Origin: Bradyrhizobium sp. WBOS07
GTDB lineage: Bacteria > Pseudomonadota > Alphaproteobacteria > Rhizobiales > Xanthobacteraceae
Direction: 5' to 3'
Assembly: GCF_024585165.1 (NCBI RefSeq)
Contig: NZ_CP029008.1
Location: 5,289,501-5,353,500, forward strand
Length of the DNA: 64,000 nucleotides
Position 1 is the stretch's first letter, and the number at the start of each line of letters is the position of its first letter. The notes under the pieces are model-generated. The model was given only the letters and a program-made list of their open reading frames with translations. It ran no database searches and had not been told where the DNA came from. Both the position numbers and the translations under genes were made by a program. Below are positions 52,833-61,914 of this stretch, piece after piece.

Positions 52833-54329
52833 TCAAGCCGAGACCAGCGACTCCACCGCCCGCCGCGCGCCGTCCTGGTAGAGACGGCCGAGGGCCGCGG
52901 TGACCGCCTCGCGCAGGCGCGGCTCCGCGCCGAGCGGTCCGAACACCTTCTCCACGGCGAGCAGCGCGGGCGCGAGCCGCTCCGCGACGGGCCCCGCCTC
53001 GCGCGCCAGCTGTGCGAACTCGGCGGCAAGCGGATCGCGCACGTCGATGGCGCGGCCCTGCTCGTCTGTTGCGCTGACGTAGCGCATCCAGCCGGCCACC
53101 GCGAGCGCATGCGTTGCGATCGGCAGGTTCTTGGCGAGGCGGTCACGCATCGTGCCGAGCAGGCGCTGCGGCAGCTTTTGCGAGCCGTCCATCGCGATCT
53201 GCCAGGTGCGGTGATGCAGCGCCGGATTGGAGAAGCGCTTCAGCAGTGAGGCGCGATAGGCGGCGAGATCCGTGCCTGATGGCATCGTCAGCGTCGCCGC
53301 GGCCTGCTCCATCACCTGCGCGGCCAAACGCGCGAAATGCGGATCCTGCATGGTGTCGGCGATGGTCTCGTAGCCCGCGAGATAGCCGAGATAGGCCAGC
53401 GCCGAATGGCTGGCGTTGAGCAGCCGCAGCTTCATCAGCTCGAACGGCTTGACGTCGCTGACGAGCTCGACGCCGGCCGCGGCAAGATCGGGCCGGCCGG
53501 CCGTGAAGCGGTCCTCCACCACCCATTGCGTGAAAGGCTCGGTCATGACGGGCCAGGCGTCGCGCAGGCCCAGCGCGGATGACACCGCGTCCCGGTCGGC
53601 AGCCGTGGTTTCAGGAACGATACGGTCGACCATGGTCGAGGGGAAGGCGGCATTGTCCGCGATCCACTTGCCGAGATCCTTGGAGCGCAGCGCGGCGAAC
53701 TGCGTCACGATCCGCTGTGTGGTGTGGCCATTGGCGGCGAGATTGTCGCAGCACAGCACGGTGAAGGGCTTGGCTCCGAGCGCGCGCCGCCGCGCCAGCG
53801 CCGCGACGATGAAGCCGGGCGCCGATCGCGGCGCGTCCAAATTGTTCAGGTCATGCACGACGTCAGGGTGCCGCTCGTCGAGATCGCCGGTCTGCGGCGT
53901 GTGGCAATAGCCCTTCTCGGTGACGGTGAGCGAGACGATGCGCGTGGCCGGATCGGCCATCCGTTCGACCAGGGCCGCCGGCTTCTCGCGTGCGACGACA
54001 CTGTCGAGCAGCGCGCCGATGACGCGATGCTCGGTGCCCTCCGCGGCGCGTACGGCAATTGTGTAGAGATGATCCTGCGGGGCGAGGGCGTCGCGCGTGT
54101 CCGGGCTGCGCAGGCTCGCCCCGACAATGCCCCAGGACGCGCTGCCCGTGGCAAGGCAATCGTCGATGACGACGGCCTGATGCGCGCGATGAAACGCGCC
54201 GAGACCCAGATGCACGATGCCGGGCGTGACGCGCGAGAGGTCGTAGGCCGGGCGGCGGACGGCCGGCGGCAGCCGGTCGAGATTGGCCCTGGCAAGACCC
54301 CCGCCAAGACGCGCTGAACCTGGGCGCAT
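52833..54329 (-). CDS. Mannitol dehydrogenase-family oxidoreductase, fructuronate reductase-like (UxuB)
   Basis: A 498-aa polyol-specific long-chain dehydrogenase. The N-terminal GIVHLGLGAFHRAHQAVVID is the family nucleotide-binding motif, and the catalytic K-x4-N-x2-H lies in MKLRLLNASHSALAYLGYLA. GGGGAGACGTCC precedes the ATG at 54329. With UxuA and a GntR regulator divergent from it, D-fructuronate to D-mannonate reduction (UxuB role) is most likely. Mannitol or arabinitol dehydrogenase is the alternative. Confidence 0.87.
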   Translation of the reverse strand: MRPGSARLGGGLARANLDRLPPAVRRPAYDLSRVTPGIVHLGLGAFHRAHQAVVIDDCLATGSASWGIVGASLRSPDTRDALAPQDHLYTIAVRAAEGTEHRVIGALLDSVVAREKPAALVERMADPATRIVSLTVTEKGYCHTPQTGDLDERHPDVVHDLNNLDAPRSAPGFIVAALARRRALGAKPFTVLCCDNLAANGHTTQRIVTQFAALRSKDLGKWIADNAAFPSTMVDRIVPETTAADRDAVSSALGLRDAWPVMTEPFTQWVVEDRFTAGRPDLAAAGVELVSDVKPFELMKLRLLNASHSALAYLGYLAGYETIADTMQDPHFARLAAQVMEQAAATLTMPSGTDLAAYRASLLKRFSNPALHHRTWQIAMDGSQKLPQRLLGTMRDRLAKNLPIATHALAVAGWMRYVSATDEQGRAIDVRDPLAAEFAQLAREAGPVAERLAPALLAVEKVFGPLGAEPRLREAVTAALGRLYQDGARRAVESLVSA

Positions 54330-54411
54330 GGACGTCTCCCCTTTGCTTTGCCGCTGCTTGAGCTTTGCCGCTGCTTGACATGGCGCCCGGACCGGGTCAA
54401 TGCTCTGGTCA

Positions 54412-54439
54412 ATTGGTAAGGCCAATTTTCCAAAATTGG
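54412..54439. promoter_or_regulatory. Palindromic operators between uxuB-like gene and GntR regulator
   Basis: ATTGG-TAAGG-CCAAT (54412-54426) overlaps CCAATTTTCCAAAATTGG (54422-54439), which has perfect 8-bp arms. They lie between divergent starts at 54329 and 54488. FadR-subfamily regulators such as UxuR bind TTGG/CCAA-containing palindromes, so the adjacent GntR protein is the expected ligand. Confidence 0.6.
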
Positions 54440-54487
54440 CGGGCCGCGGGCGGAAAGTCCCGCGTGACCCCTTTCGGGAGGACCAGC

Positions 54488-55294
54488 GTGCCGCTGGAAG
54501 CTGTGGAGGCGAGACGGCTCTATCGCCAGGTCGCCGATCAATTGCGGAGCCTGATCGACAGCGGCGAGTACGCGGTCGGCAGCCGCTTGCCGACCGAACG
54601 CGAGCTCGCCGAGCAGCTCAAGGTGTCCAGGCCCACGGTGCGCGAAGCCCTGATCGCGCTCGAGGTCGAGGGGCGGCTGCGTATTCGCGTCGGCTCCGGC
54701 ATCTATGTGATCGAGCCCGCCGCAATCGCCGCGCCGCCAGCCGCGTCGGTCATCGAGGGGCCGTTCGAGCTGCTGCGCGCCCGCGAATTCCTGGAAAGCG
54801 CGATCGCCGAAGAGGCCGCGCGCGTAGCGACGAAGGACGACATCGCCCGCATCGACGCCTCGCTGCTCGCGATGGAGAAGGTCGAGCATCCCGGCGAAGC
54901 CTCCATGGTTCACGACCGCGCATTCCACGTCGCGATCGCCGGCAGCCTTGGCAATGCCGTGCTGGTGCGCGTGGTCGGCGAGCTGTTCGACCAGCGCCTC
55001 AATCCCTATTTCGCGCAGCTTGCGCATTATTTCGAGAACCCGGGCACCTGGCGCACCGCGCTCGACGAGCATCGCGCCGTGCGCGAGGCGATCGCGGCGC
55101 ATGATCCGCCAGCCGCGCGCGAGGCGATGCGCGTCCACCTGGCGAGATCGCAGGAGCGCTTCGCGCAGAATTTCGGTGCCGAGAACGCGGCCGCGCCGTC
55201 GTCGGGAGAGAACCGGAGCGCGCGCGCCCCGGCGAAGTCGCCAAAACCAAAACCGAAAAAGCGCGCCACGGGCGGCAGCGCGCGGCGGCGATGA
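54488..55294 (+). CDS. GntR-family regulator, FCD subfamily (UxuR/ExuR-like)
   Basis: A 268-aa regulator. The winged helix is at residues 8-75 (RLPTERELAEQLKVSRPTVR, then EALIALEVEGRLRIRVGSGI). The C-terminal FCD domain includes HDRAFHVAIAGSLGNAVLVR and DEHRAVREAIAAHD, with His residues for metal or ligand. The tail is Lys/Arg/Pro-rich (KPKPKKRATGG). GTG at 54488 is used because GGGAGGACCAGC precedes it; longer starts read through the operator. It leads the dctPQM-dehydrogenase-uxuA genes. Confidence 0.88.
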   Translation: MPLEAVEARRLYRQVADQLRSLIDSGEYAVGSRLPTERELAEQLKVSRPTVREALIALEVEGRLRIRVGSGIYVIEPAAIAAPPAASVIEGPFELLRAREFLESAIAEEAARVATKDDIARIDASLLAMEKVEHPGEASMVHDRAFHVAIAGSLGNAVLVRVVGELFDQRLNPYFAQLAHYFENPGTWRTALDEHRAVREAIAAHDPPAAREAMRVHLARSQERFAQNFGAENAAAPSSGENRSARAPAKSPKPKPKKRATGGSARRR

Positions 55295-55364
55295 GATTGT
55301 GCGGCCCGCATCCATGCCGGGGCGGGCGAACAAGAAGCAGACTTGAACGATGGAGGAAAAGTCG

Positions 55365-56342
55365 ATGTTGAAGAAAATGACGATTGCAGCAATGATTTCC
55401 GCCGCTGCGCTGCTGGCTGCGACCAGTGCCAGCATGGCGCAGACCAAGCTCAAATGGGCCCATGTCTACGAGACCTCGGAGCCGTTCCACACCGCCTCGG
55501 TCTGGGCCGCGCAGGAGATCGGCAAGCGCACCAAAGGGCGCTACCAGATCGACGTCTACCCGGCCTCCCAGCTCGGCAAGGAGACCGACATCAACCAGGG
55601 CCTCTCGCTCGGCTCGGTCGACCTCATCATCTCCGGCTCGAGCTTCGCGGCCAAGAGCTTCGCGCCGATCGGCGTGACCTATTATCCCTACACGTTCCGC
55701 GATGCCGATCATCTGCTCGCCTATACCAAGAGCGATATCTTCAAGGAGCTCGTCAAGGGCTACGAGGACAAGAGCGGCCACCACATCGTCGCGGTGACCT
55801 ATTACGGGGTGCGGCAGACCTCGTCGAACAAGCCGATCAAGACCTGCGCCGACATGAAGGGCCTGAAGATCCGTGTGCCGGACGTGCCCGCCTATCTGGC
55901 GATGCCGCGCGCCTGCGGCGCCAACACCGCGCCGATCGCGTTCGCCGAAGTCTATCTCGCGCTCCAGAACGGCACCGTCGAGGCGCAGGAGAATCCCCTG
56001 ACCACGATCGAGGCCAAGAAGTTCTACGAGGTGCAGAAGCACATCGTGCTGACCGGCCACATCGTCGATCACCTCAACACCGTGGTCGCCGGCGCCCTGT
56101 GGAAGAAGCTCAGCGACGAAGACAAGAAGATCTTCACCGACGTGGCGCAGGAAGCCGCCGCCAAGGCCACCGGCGAGATCAAGCAGAACGAGGCCAAGCT
56201 GGTCGCCTTCTTCAAGGACAAGGGCCTGACCGTGACCGAGGTCGACAAGAACGAGTTCCGCGACACCGTGCTGAAGAACGTCGCGTTCGAGACCTTCGGC
56301 TATCGCAAGGCCGATTGGGAAAAGATCCAGGCGGTGAAATAG
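55365..56342 (+). CDS. dctP: TRAP transporter solute-binding protein DctP
   Basis: A 325-aa periplasmic DctP-family protein with a signal peptide (MLKKMTIAAMISAAALLAAT, cleavage near SMAQT). The ligand-carboxylate Arg lies in TYYGVRQTSSNKPIKTCADM, followed by GLKIRVPDVPAYLAMPRACG and LQNGTVEAQENPLTTIEAKK. GGAGGAAAAGTCG precedes the ATG at 55365. Hexuronate/aldonate ligands are expected from the catabolic genes downstream. Confidence 0.93.
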   Translation: MLKKMTIAAMISAAALLAATSASMAQTKLKWAHVYETSEPFHTASVWAAQEIGKRTKGRYQIDVYPASQLGKETDINQGLSLGSVDLIISGSSFAAKSFAPIGVTYYPYTFRDADHLLAYTKSDIFKELVKGYEDKSGHHIVAVTYYGVRQTSSNKPIKTCADMKGLKIRVPDVPAYLAMPRACGANTAPIAFAEVYLALQNGTVEAQENPLTTIEAKKFYEVQKHIVLTGHIVDHLNTVVAGALWKKLSDEDKKIFTDVAQEAAAKATGEIKQNEAKLVAFFKDKGLTVTEVDKNEFRDTVLKNVAFETFGYRKADWEKIQAVK

Positions 56343-56347
56343 CACTG

Positions 56348-56455
56348 GATGTCATTCCGGGGCGGCGCGCCGGACCGTGCAGAGCACGGTCCGAGCACCG
56401 AACCCGGAATCTCGAGGTTCCGGGTTCTCGCTTCGCGAGCCCTGGAACGACGATT
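56348..56455. repeat. Palindromic intergenic element between dctP and dctQ
   Basis: GTCATTCCGGGGCGGCGCGC at the left is roughly mirrored by CCCTGGAACGAC at the right, with nested hairpins GGACCGTGC/GCACGGTCC and GAACCCGGAATCTCGAGGTTCCGGGTTC (arms only quoted in part: AACCCGGAA/TTCCGGGTT). Such a hairpin after dctP would favour more binding protein than membrane subunits. Confidence 0.65.
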
Positions 56456-56471
56456 GGAGAGAGGTAGCCTA

Positions 56472-57050
56472 ATGTCCACCGCCGAAATCCACCGGCAGAT
56501 CACCGCGGAGGAGATCGCCCATACTTTCGAGGAGGAGGCGACGCCGAAGGTCGATCTCGGTATCTACGCGTTCGAGGATTGGGTGGCGCTCGCGGTCTTC
56601 TGGGTGATGGCGCTCGCCGTCTTCCTCCAGTTCTTCACCCGCTACGTGCTCAACGACAGCTACGCCTGGACCGAGGAGATCGCGACTTATTGCCTGATCG
56701 GTGTGGTCTTCATCGGCGCTTCGATGTGCGTGCGGCTGTCCCGGCACATCCAGGTCGACCTTCTCTACCGCTATCTGCCGCCGCGCGTGGGGCGCGCGCT
56801 GTCGACGATGATCGACCTGATCCGGATCGCCTTCTTCGGCTACGCCATCAAGCTGGTCTGGGTCTACATCCAGATCATCGGCGACGAGCAGATGACCACG
56901 ATCAATTTCCCCAAGAACTACGTCTATTACTTCGTCCTGCTCGGCTTCGTGCTGATGTTCCTGCGTTCCGTGCAGGCGGCGCTGCAACATTGGCGGCAGG
57001 GTTACTCGGTCCTCGAACGCCCCGGTGCCTACGACGGGTCGGAGATATAA
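56472..57050 (+). CDS. dctQ: TRAP transporter small membrane subunit DctQ
   Basis: A 192-aa four-helix membrane protein. Typical DctQ segments are FFTRYVLNDSYAWTEEIATY and CVRLSRHIQVDLLYRYLPPR, and helices start near residues 35, 70, 115 and 155. GGAGAGAGGTAGCCTA precedes the ATG. It pairs with DctM encoded immediately downstream. Confidence 0.92.
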   Translation: MSTAEIHRQITAEEIAHTFEEEATPKVDLGIYAFEDWVALAVFWVMALAVFLQFFTRYVLNDSYAWTEEIATYCLIGVVFIGASMCVRLSRHIQVDLLYRYLPPRVGRALSTMIDLIRIAFFGYAIKLVWVYIQIIGDEQMTTINFPKNYVYYFVLLGFVLMFLRSVQAALQHWRQGYSVLERPGAYDGSEI

Positions 57051-57054
57051 CGTC

Positions 57055-58461
57055 ATGCTGCTGTTGCTCGGAGGCTTTCTCCTTCTGATGCTGCTCGGCG
57101 TTCCCGTGGCGATCGCCATGGCCGCCTCGTCGCTGCTCTACATCCTGGTCAGCGGCGTGACGCCCGACGTCACGCTGGCGCAGCGCATGATCGCCGGCGT
57201 CGAGAGCTTTCCGCTGCTCGCCGTGCCGTTCTTCATCCTCGCCGGCAATCTCATGAACATCGCCGGCGTCACCGGGCGCATCTACAAGTTCGCCGTCGCA
57301 CTGGTGGGGTGGATGCGCGGCGGCCTCGGCCACGTCAACATCATCGGCTCGGTGATCTTTTCCGGCATGTCCGGGACCGCGATCGCGGACGCCGCCGGCC
57401 TCGGCACCATCGAGATCAAGGCGATGAAGGACCACGGCTATTCGACCGAGTTCTCGGTCGGCGTCACCGCGGCCTCGGCGACGCTCGGGCCCATCATCCC
57501 GCCGTCGCTGCCTTTCGTGATCTACGGCATGATGGCGAACGTCTCGATCGGCGCGCTGTTTCTCGGTGGCGTCATTCCGGGCGTCGTCCTGACCTTGTTC
57601 ATGATGATCACCGTCACCTATTTCGCGCACAAGAACAAATGGGGCAGCGACACGCCGTTCTCCTGGCCGCAGCTCGGCTCGGCGGGCCTCGAGATCTTGA
57701 TCGTGCTGTCGTTCCCGATGGCGATCTGGCTGATGGTGATGGCCGGCCTCTCGATCAACGTGGCGGTCGTCATCGGCCTCGGCACGCTGCTGGCGATCGA
57801 CTGGTATTTCGACTTCTCGGCGGTGATGGCGCTGATGGCGCCGGTGATCCTGATCGGCGGCATGACGCTGGGCTGGTTCACGCCGACGGAGGCTGCCGTT
57901 GCCGCGGTGATCTGGTCGCTGTTCCTTGGCCTCGTCCGCTACCGCACCATGACGCTGCAGACGGTGGCGAAGGCGACGTTCGACACGATCGAGACCACGG
58001 CCTCCGTGCTGTTCATCGTCACCGCCGCCTCGATCTTCGCCTGGCTGCTCACGGTGTCGCAGGCCGCGCAGATGCTGTCGGACTGGATGCTCAGCATCAC
58101 CCAGAACAAATGGGTGTTCCTGGCGCTCGCCAACGTGCTGATCCTGTTCGTCGGCTGCTTCATCGACACCACGGCGGCGATCACCATCCTGGTGCCGATC
58201 CTGCTGCCGATCGTGCTCAAGCTCGGCATCGATCCCATTCACTTCGGCCTGATCATGACGCTGAACCTGATGATCGGCCTGCTGCATCCGCCGCTCGGCA
58301 TGGTGCTGTTCGTGCTCGCCCGTGTCGCAAAACTCTCGGTCGAGCGCACGACGGTGGCGATCCTGCCCTGGCTGGTGCCGCTGATGCTGGGGCTGATCGC
58401 GATCACCTTCATTCCCGAACTGACCCTCTGGCTGCCAAAATACATGGGACTCTCCAAATGA
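57055..58461 (+). CDS. dctM: TRAP transporter large permease subunit DctM
   Basis: A 468-aa permease with about twelve membrane helices. Hallmarks are VPFFILAGNLMNIAGVTGRI, SVIFSGMSGTAIADAAGLGT and SATLGPIIPPSLPFVIYGMM, the DctM/UIT signature regions. The second Na+-binding-type repeat includes GCFIDTTAAITILVPILLPI. The chosen ATG lies 4 nt after the dctQ stop. The 3' end overlaps the dehydrogenase gene (ATGA). Confidence 0.94.
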   Translation: MLLLLGGFLLLMLLGVPVAIAMAASSLLYILVSGVTPDVTLAQRMIAGVESFPLLAVPFFILAGNLMNIAGVTGRIYKFAVALVGWMRGGLGHVNIIGSVIFSGMSGTAIADAAGLGTIEIKAMKDHGYSTEFSVGVTAASATLGPIIPPSLPFVIYGMMANVSIGALFLGGVIPGVVLTLFMMITVTYFAHKNKWGSDTPFSWPQLGSAGLEILIVLSFPMAIWLMVMAGLSINVAVVIGLGTLLAIDWYFDFSAVMALMAPVILIGGMTLGWFTPTEAAVAAVIWSLFLGLVRYRTMTLQTVAKATFDTIETTASVLFIVTAASIFAWLLTVSQAAQMLSDWMLSITQNKWVFLALANVLILFVGCFIDTTAAITILVPILLPIVLKLGIDPIHFGLIMTLNLMIGLLHPPLGMVLFVLARVAKLSVERTTVAILPWLVPLMLGLIAITFIPELTLWLPKYMGLSK

Positions 58462-59507
58462 CCTCGACCGCTCTCGCCGCAACCCTGTTCGGTCCGGAAG
58501 ATCTGCGCATGATCGAGCATCCGCTCGACAGGCTCACTGAGGGCATGGTGCGCATCCGCTTCGGCGCCGGCGGCATCTGCGGCTCGGACATGCACTATTT
58601 CCGTCATGCCCGGACCGGCGATTTCGTGGTGAAGTCGCCGCTGGTGCTCGGCCACGAGATCTCGGGCGAGGTCGTGGAGATCGCAGGCACTGCCGCCAAT
58701 CTGAAGGTCGGCGACCGCGTCGCCGTCAACCCGTCGCGCTGGTGCGGCCATTGCGTCGCCTGCCGCGAGGGCCGGCCGAACCTGTGCGAGAACATCTACT
58801 TCATGGGCTCGGCCTCGAAGACGCCGCACATGCAGGGCGGCTTTGCCAATTATTTCGACGCGATCCCCGCGCAGTGCGTGAAGATCCCGGACCACGTGTC
58901 ATACCAGGCGGCCGCGCTGGCCGAGCCGCTCGCAGTCTGCCTGCATGCGGTCGCGCGCGCCGGCAAGATCGAGGGCAAGCGCGGTATCATCTTCGGTGCC
59001 GGCCCGATCGGGCTTCTGACCATGCTGGCCGCGCGCCGCGCCGGCATGGCCGACATCACGGTGGCCGACATCGCACCGGCGCCGCTGGCGTTTGCAACCC
59101 GGCTTGGCGCTTCGCATGTCGAGAATGTCTCGGGCGGGGAAGAGGGCCTGAAGGCGCAGGCGGCCTCGCGCCCATACGACGTCGCCTTCGAGGTGTCGGG
59201 CACGGCCGCCGGCCTTGCCAGCGCCATCGGCATCGTCAGGCGCGGCGGCATCGTGGTACAGATCGGCAATCTGCCGGGCGGCCAGATCCCGACGCCGTCG
59301 AATGCGGTGATGGCCAAGGAGATCGACCTGCGCGGCTCGTTCCGCTTCGGCTTTGAGTTCATGACCGCAGTGGAGCTGATCTCAAACGGCAGCGTCGACG
59401 TGCTGTCGCTGGTCACCGCCGAGCGTCCGCTGGCGACCGCGCCCGATGCGCTGCGGCTGGCGCTCGACCGCTCGCAGAGCGTCAAGGTCGTGCTGACCGC
59501 GACCTGA
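58458..59507 (+). CDS. Zinc-dependent alcohol dehydrogenase, L-idonate 5-dehydrogenase-like
   Basis: A 349-aa MDR-family dehydrogenase. Catalytic zinc ligands are in GGICGSDMHYF and LVLGHEISGEV. The structural zinc site has four Cys in SRWCGHCVACREGRPNLCEN. The Rossmann loop is GIIFGAGPIGLLTMLAARRA. The pattern GSDMHYFRHARTGDF is close to IdnD. Its ATG overlaps the dctM stop and uxuA follows in 13 bp, so it probably oxidises an aldonate or polyol imported by DctPQM. Confidence 0.88.
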   Translation: MTSTALAATLFGPEDLRMIEHPLDRLTEGMVRIRFGAGGICGSDMHYFRHARTGDFVVKSPLVLGHEISGEVVEIAGTAANLKVGDRVAVNPSRWCGHCVACREGRPNLCENIYFMGSASKTPHMQGGFANYFDAIPAQCVKIPDHVSYQAAALAEPLAVCLHAVARAGKIEGKRGIIFGAGPIGLLTMLAARRAGMADITVADIAPAPLAFATRLGASHVENVSGGEEGLKAQAASRPYDVAFEVSGTAAGLASAIGIVRRGGIVVQIGNLPGGQIPTPSNAVMAKEIDLRGSFRFGFEFMTAVELISNGSVDVLSLVTAERPLATAPDALRLALDRSQSVKVVLTAT

Positions 59508-59520
59508 TTGGGGGAGACCG

Positions 59521-60711
59521 ATGATGTTGGAGGGATGGCGCTGGTACGGGCCCGATGATCCGGTGTCGCTCGATGACGTCAGGCAGGCCGGGGCGAGCCA
59601 GATCGTCTCGGCGCTGCATCAGGTGCCGATCGGGGAGGCCTGGACGCGCAAGGCGGTTGAAGAGCGCAAGAACTTCATCGAGAACGGCCAGCCCGGGCGA
59701 TCGCAACTGACCTGGTCGGTGGTGGAATCGATTCCGATCCCCGACGACGTCAAGCGGCTCGGGGCCAAGGCGACCAGGTCCATCGAGGCGTGGATCGCGA
59801 GCCTCGAGGCCGTCGCGGCGGCCGGCATCAAGATCATCTGCTACAATTTCATGCCTGTCGTGGACTGGTGCCGCACCGATCTCGAATGGGAGCTGCCGAA
59901 CGGCGCCCGGGCCATGCGCTTCGACCAGGATCGTTTCGCCGCCTTCGAGCTGCATATTCTCAAGCGTCCCGCGGCCGTGCAGGAGTACTCGCCCGAACAG
60001 CAGGCGCGCGCGAAGGCGCTGTTCGAGCAGTTGAGCCAGGCCGATATCGACTATCTCGTGATGGTGATCGCCAGCGCGCTGCCGGGCTCGACCACCGAGC
60101 CGATGACCATCCCGCAATTCCGTGACCGGCTGGAGAGCTATCGCGACATCACGCCAAGGATCCTGCGGCAGCATCTTGCCGAGTTCCTGGCGCGCGTGAC
60201 GCCGGTCGCCGAGCAGCTCGGGGTGTCGCTGACCCTGCATCCGGACGATCCGCCGCGGCCGTTGTTCGGCCTGCCGCGCATTGCCTCCTCGGCCGACGAT
60301 TATCAGGCGTTGTTCGACGCGGTGCCGTCCAGGGCCAACGGCATCTGCCTGTGCACCGGCTCGCTCGGCGTGCGCGCGGAAAACAACCTGCCTGAAATGG
60401 CCGAGCGCTTCGGTCCGCGCATCGCCTTTGCCCATCTGCGCGCCACCAAGCGCGAGGCCGACGGGCTGTCGTTCTACGAATCCGATCATCTCGACGGCGA
60501 CGTCGACATGGTCGCAGTGCTCAAGGCGCTGCTCAAGGAGAACGCGCGGCGGCCGCCGGACAAGAGGATCGTGTTCCGTCCCGATCATGGCCACCGCATG
60601 CTCGATGACCTCGCCGCCACCAAGCGCACCAACCCCGGCTACACCGCCATCGGCCGCCTCCGCGGTCTCGCCGAGCTGCGCGGCGCCATCCGCGCGATTG
60701 AGCATCGGTAG
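59521..60711 (+). CDS. uxuA: Mannonate dehydratase UxuA
   Basis: A 396-aa TIM-barrel enzyme that dehydrates D-mannonate to 2-keto-3-deoxygluconate. The N-terminus MLEGWRWYGPDDPVSLDDVR is conserved in UxuA, as are IICYNFMPVVDWCRTDLEW, GVSLTLHPDDPPRPLFGLPR (His/Asp metal region) and IVFRPDHGHRMLDDL. GGGGGAGACCG precedes the tandem ATGs. It is the last gene of the TRAP-catabolic operon. KdgK/KdgA for the next steps are not in the window. Confidence 0.93.
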   Translation: MMLEGWRWYGPDDPVSLDDVRQAGASQIVSALHQVPIGEAWTRKAVEERKNFIENGQPGRSQLTWSVVESIPIPDDVKRLGAKATRSIEAWIASLEAVAAAGIKIICYNFMPVVDWCRTDLEWELPNGARAMRFDQDRFAAFELHILKRPAAVQEYSPEQQARAKALFEQLSQADIDYLVMVIASALPGSTTEPMTIPQFRDRLESYRDITPRILRQHLAEFLARVTPVAEQLGVSLTLHPDDPPRPLFGLPRIASSADDYQALFDAVPSRANGICLCTGSLGVRAENNLPEMAERFGPRIAFAHLRATKREADGLSFYESDHLDGDVDMVAVLKALLKENARRPPDKRIVFRPDHGHRMLDDLAATKRTNPGYTAIGRLRGLAELRGAIRAIEHR

Positions 60712-60735
60712 AGCGGTGCTGCGGGTTCTTCTTTG

Positions 60736-60759
60736 CCTCTCCCCGCAAGTGGGGCGAGG
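60736..60759. terminator. Hairpin between convergent uxuA and LysR gene
   Basis: CCTCTCCCC-GCAAGT-GGGGCGAGG forms a stem with one mismatch in the 53-bp space between the two convergent stop codons. T-runs are weak, so the terminator call rests on stem and position. Confidence 0.45.
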
Positions 60760-60764
60760 GGGCA

Positions 60765-61703
60765 CTAATAACACGCCGCCATTGCCCCCAGCTTCGGATA
60801 GAGCCGGTCGATCGCGGCGATCTCGCTTGCCATCTGCGCGATGATCCAGTCGCGGATCTCGGCTGCGATCGGACGCATCGGGCGGTTGCGCGGCGGCAGG
60901 AATTCGCAGACGCGGCGCGTGGTGGTGAGCCGGTCGGAGGCCGGCATCAGCGCGCCGGTGAGCAGCCAGTGCGAGGCGACCGTCAGCCAGCCGAGCGCGA
61001 TGCCCTGGCCGAGCAGGGCGGCCTGCACCACGACGGCATAATCGGTGAAGCTCAGCGCCTTGGCCGCGCCGCGGCGCCCGGTGAGCAGCGAGGCGTAATC
61101 CGCGGCCCAGTCGCCCGGCGTCTCGGCAAGGCGGATGATGGTGTTGCCCTCGGCGGGATCGGTTTCGCCGAGATAGGAGGGGCTGCACATCGGCAGCATG
61201 ACTTCCCTCATCACCAGCGTGCCGCCCGACGGCGGCTCGTCGCGATCGCGGAAGCGCATGCCGAGATCGACATTCTCCACCGGCCCGCGCAACGCGCCGG
61301 AGATGAGCTGGAAGCGCAGATCGACTTGCGGAAACTGCTTCTGCAGCTTGTCGATGCGCGGCATCAGCCAATGCGTCGTGAAGGCCGACGAGACCGACAG
61401 CGTCACCGTCTCGGTGCCCTTGCGGCGCCGCTCGATCTCGACCAGCCCGCTCTCGATGCTGCGAAAGCCGTCGAGCACGCGGCGATAGAGCAGTTCGCCC
61501 TCCTCGGTGAGCACCGCGCGTCCCGCCTTGCGATCGAACAGGCGCACGCCGAGATGCTCCTCGAACTGGCCGAGCATCCGGCTCACCGCCGGCTGCGTGA
61601 CGTTCAATTCGGCGGCCGCGGCCGTGAAGCTGCCATTGCGCGCCGCGGCGTCGAAGACGAACAGGGCGTTGCTCGACGGCAGCATGCGGCGAAGCTCAGG
61701 CAT
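60765..61703 (-). CDS. LysR-family transcriptional regulator (GcvA-like)
   Basis: A 312-aa regulator. The HTH is in residues 12-70 (LFVFDAAARNGSFTAAAAEL, then NVTQPAVSRMLGQFEEHLGV). The substrate-binding domain shows TVTLSVSSAFTTHWLMPRID and LLGQGIALGWLTVASHWLL, typical of the GcvA/AmpR branch. It is divergent from the PotA-like/dehalogenase/FAD-oxidoreductase operon and is its probable regulator. Confidence 0.9.
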   Translation of the reverse strand: MPELRRMLPSSNALFVFDAAARNGSFTAAAAELNVTQPAVSRMLGQFEEHLGVRLFDRKAGRAVLTEEGELLYRRVLDGFRSIESGLVEIERRRKGTETVTLSVSSAFTTHWLMPRIDKLQKQFPQVDLRFQLISGALRGPVENVDLGMRFRDRDEPPSGGTLVMREVMLPMCSPSYLGETDPAEGNTIIRLAETPGDWAADYASLLTGRRGAAKALSFTDYAVVVQAALLGQGIALGWLTVASHWLLTGALMPASDRLTTTRRVCEFLPPRNRPMRPIAAEIRDWIIAQMASEIAAIDRLYPKLGAMAACY

Positions 61704-61914
61704 AACGCTATGTTATGAGCCGCGTGAGAATTTGGCAATTGCCGAGTTTTGCCAAGTCTGTTGTCATCGCGATCACAGCCTAAAGACAGGGGCTGGCGAG
61801 CAAGGATTTGGTGCGGCGCACGCTTCGATCCCGAGTGCTCGGATTCCCTGTCTATAAAGCAGGCTTATGGCGCGCAGTGAGGCACGCCGTTGCAGGGACG
61901 GGCGAGGTCGATCG

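Noticed and set aside
57309..58457. Long plus-strand frame continuous with the dehydrogenase gene
   Set aside because: This is a shifted frame of dctM. The dehydrogenase starts at the ATG overlapping the dctM stop, and its sequence before that point is not protein-like.
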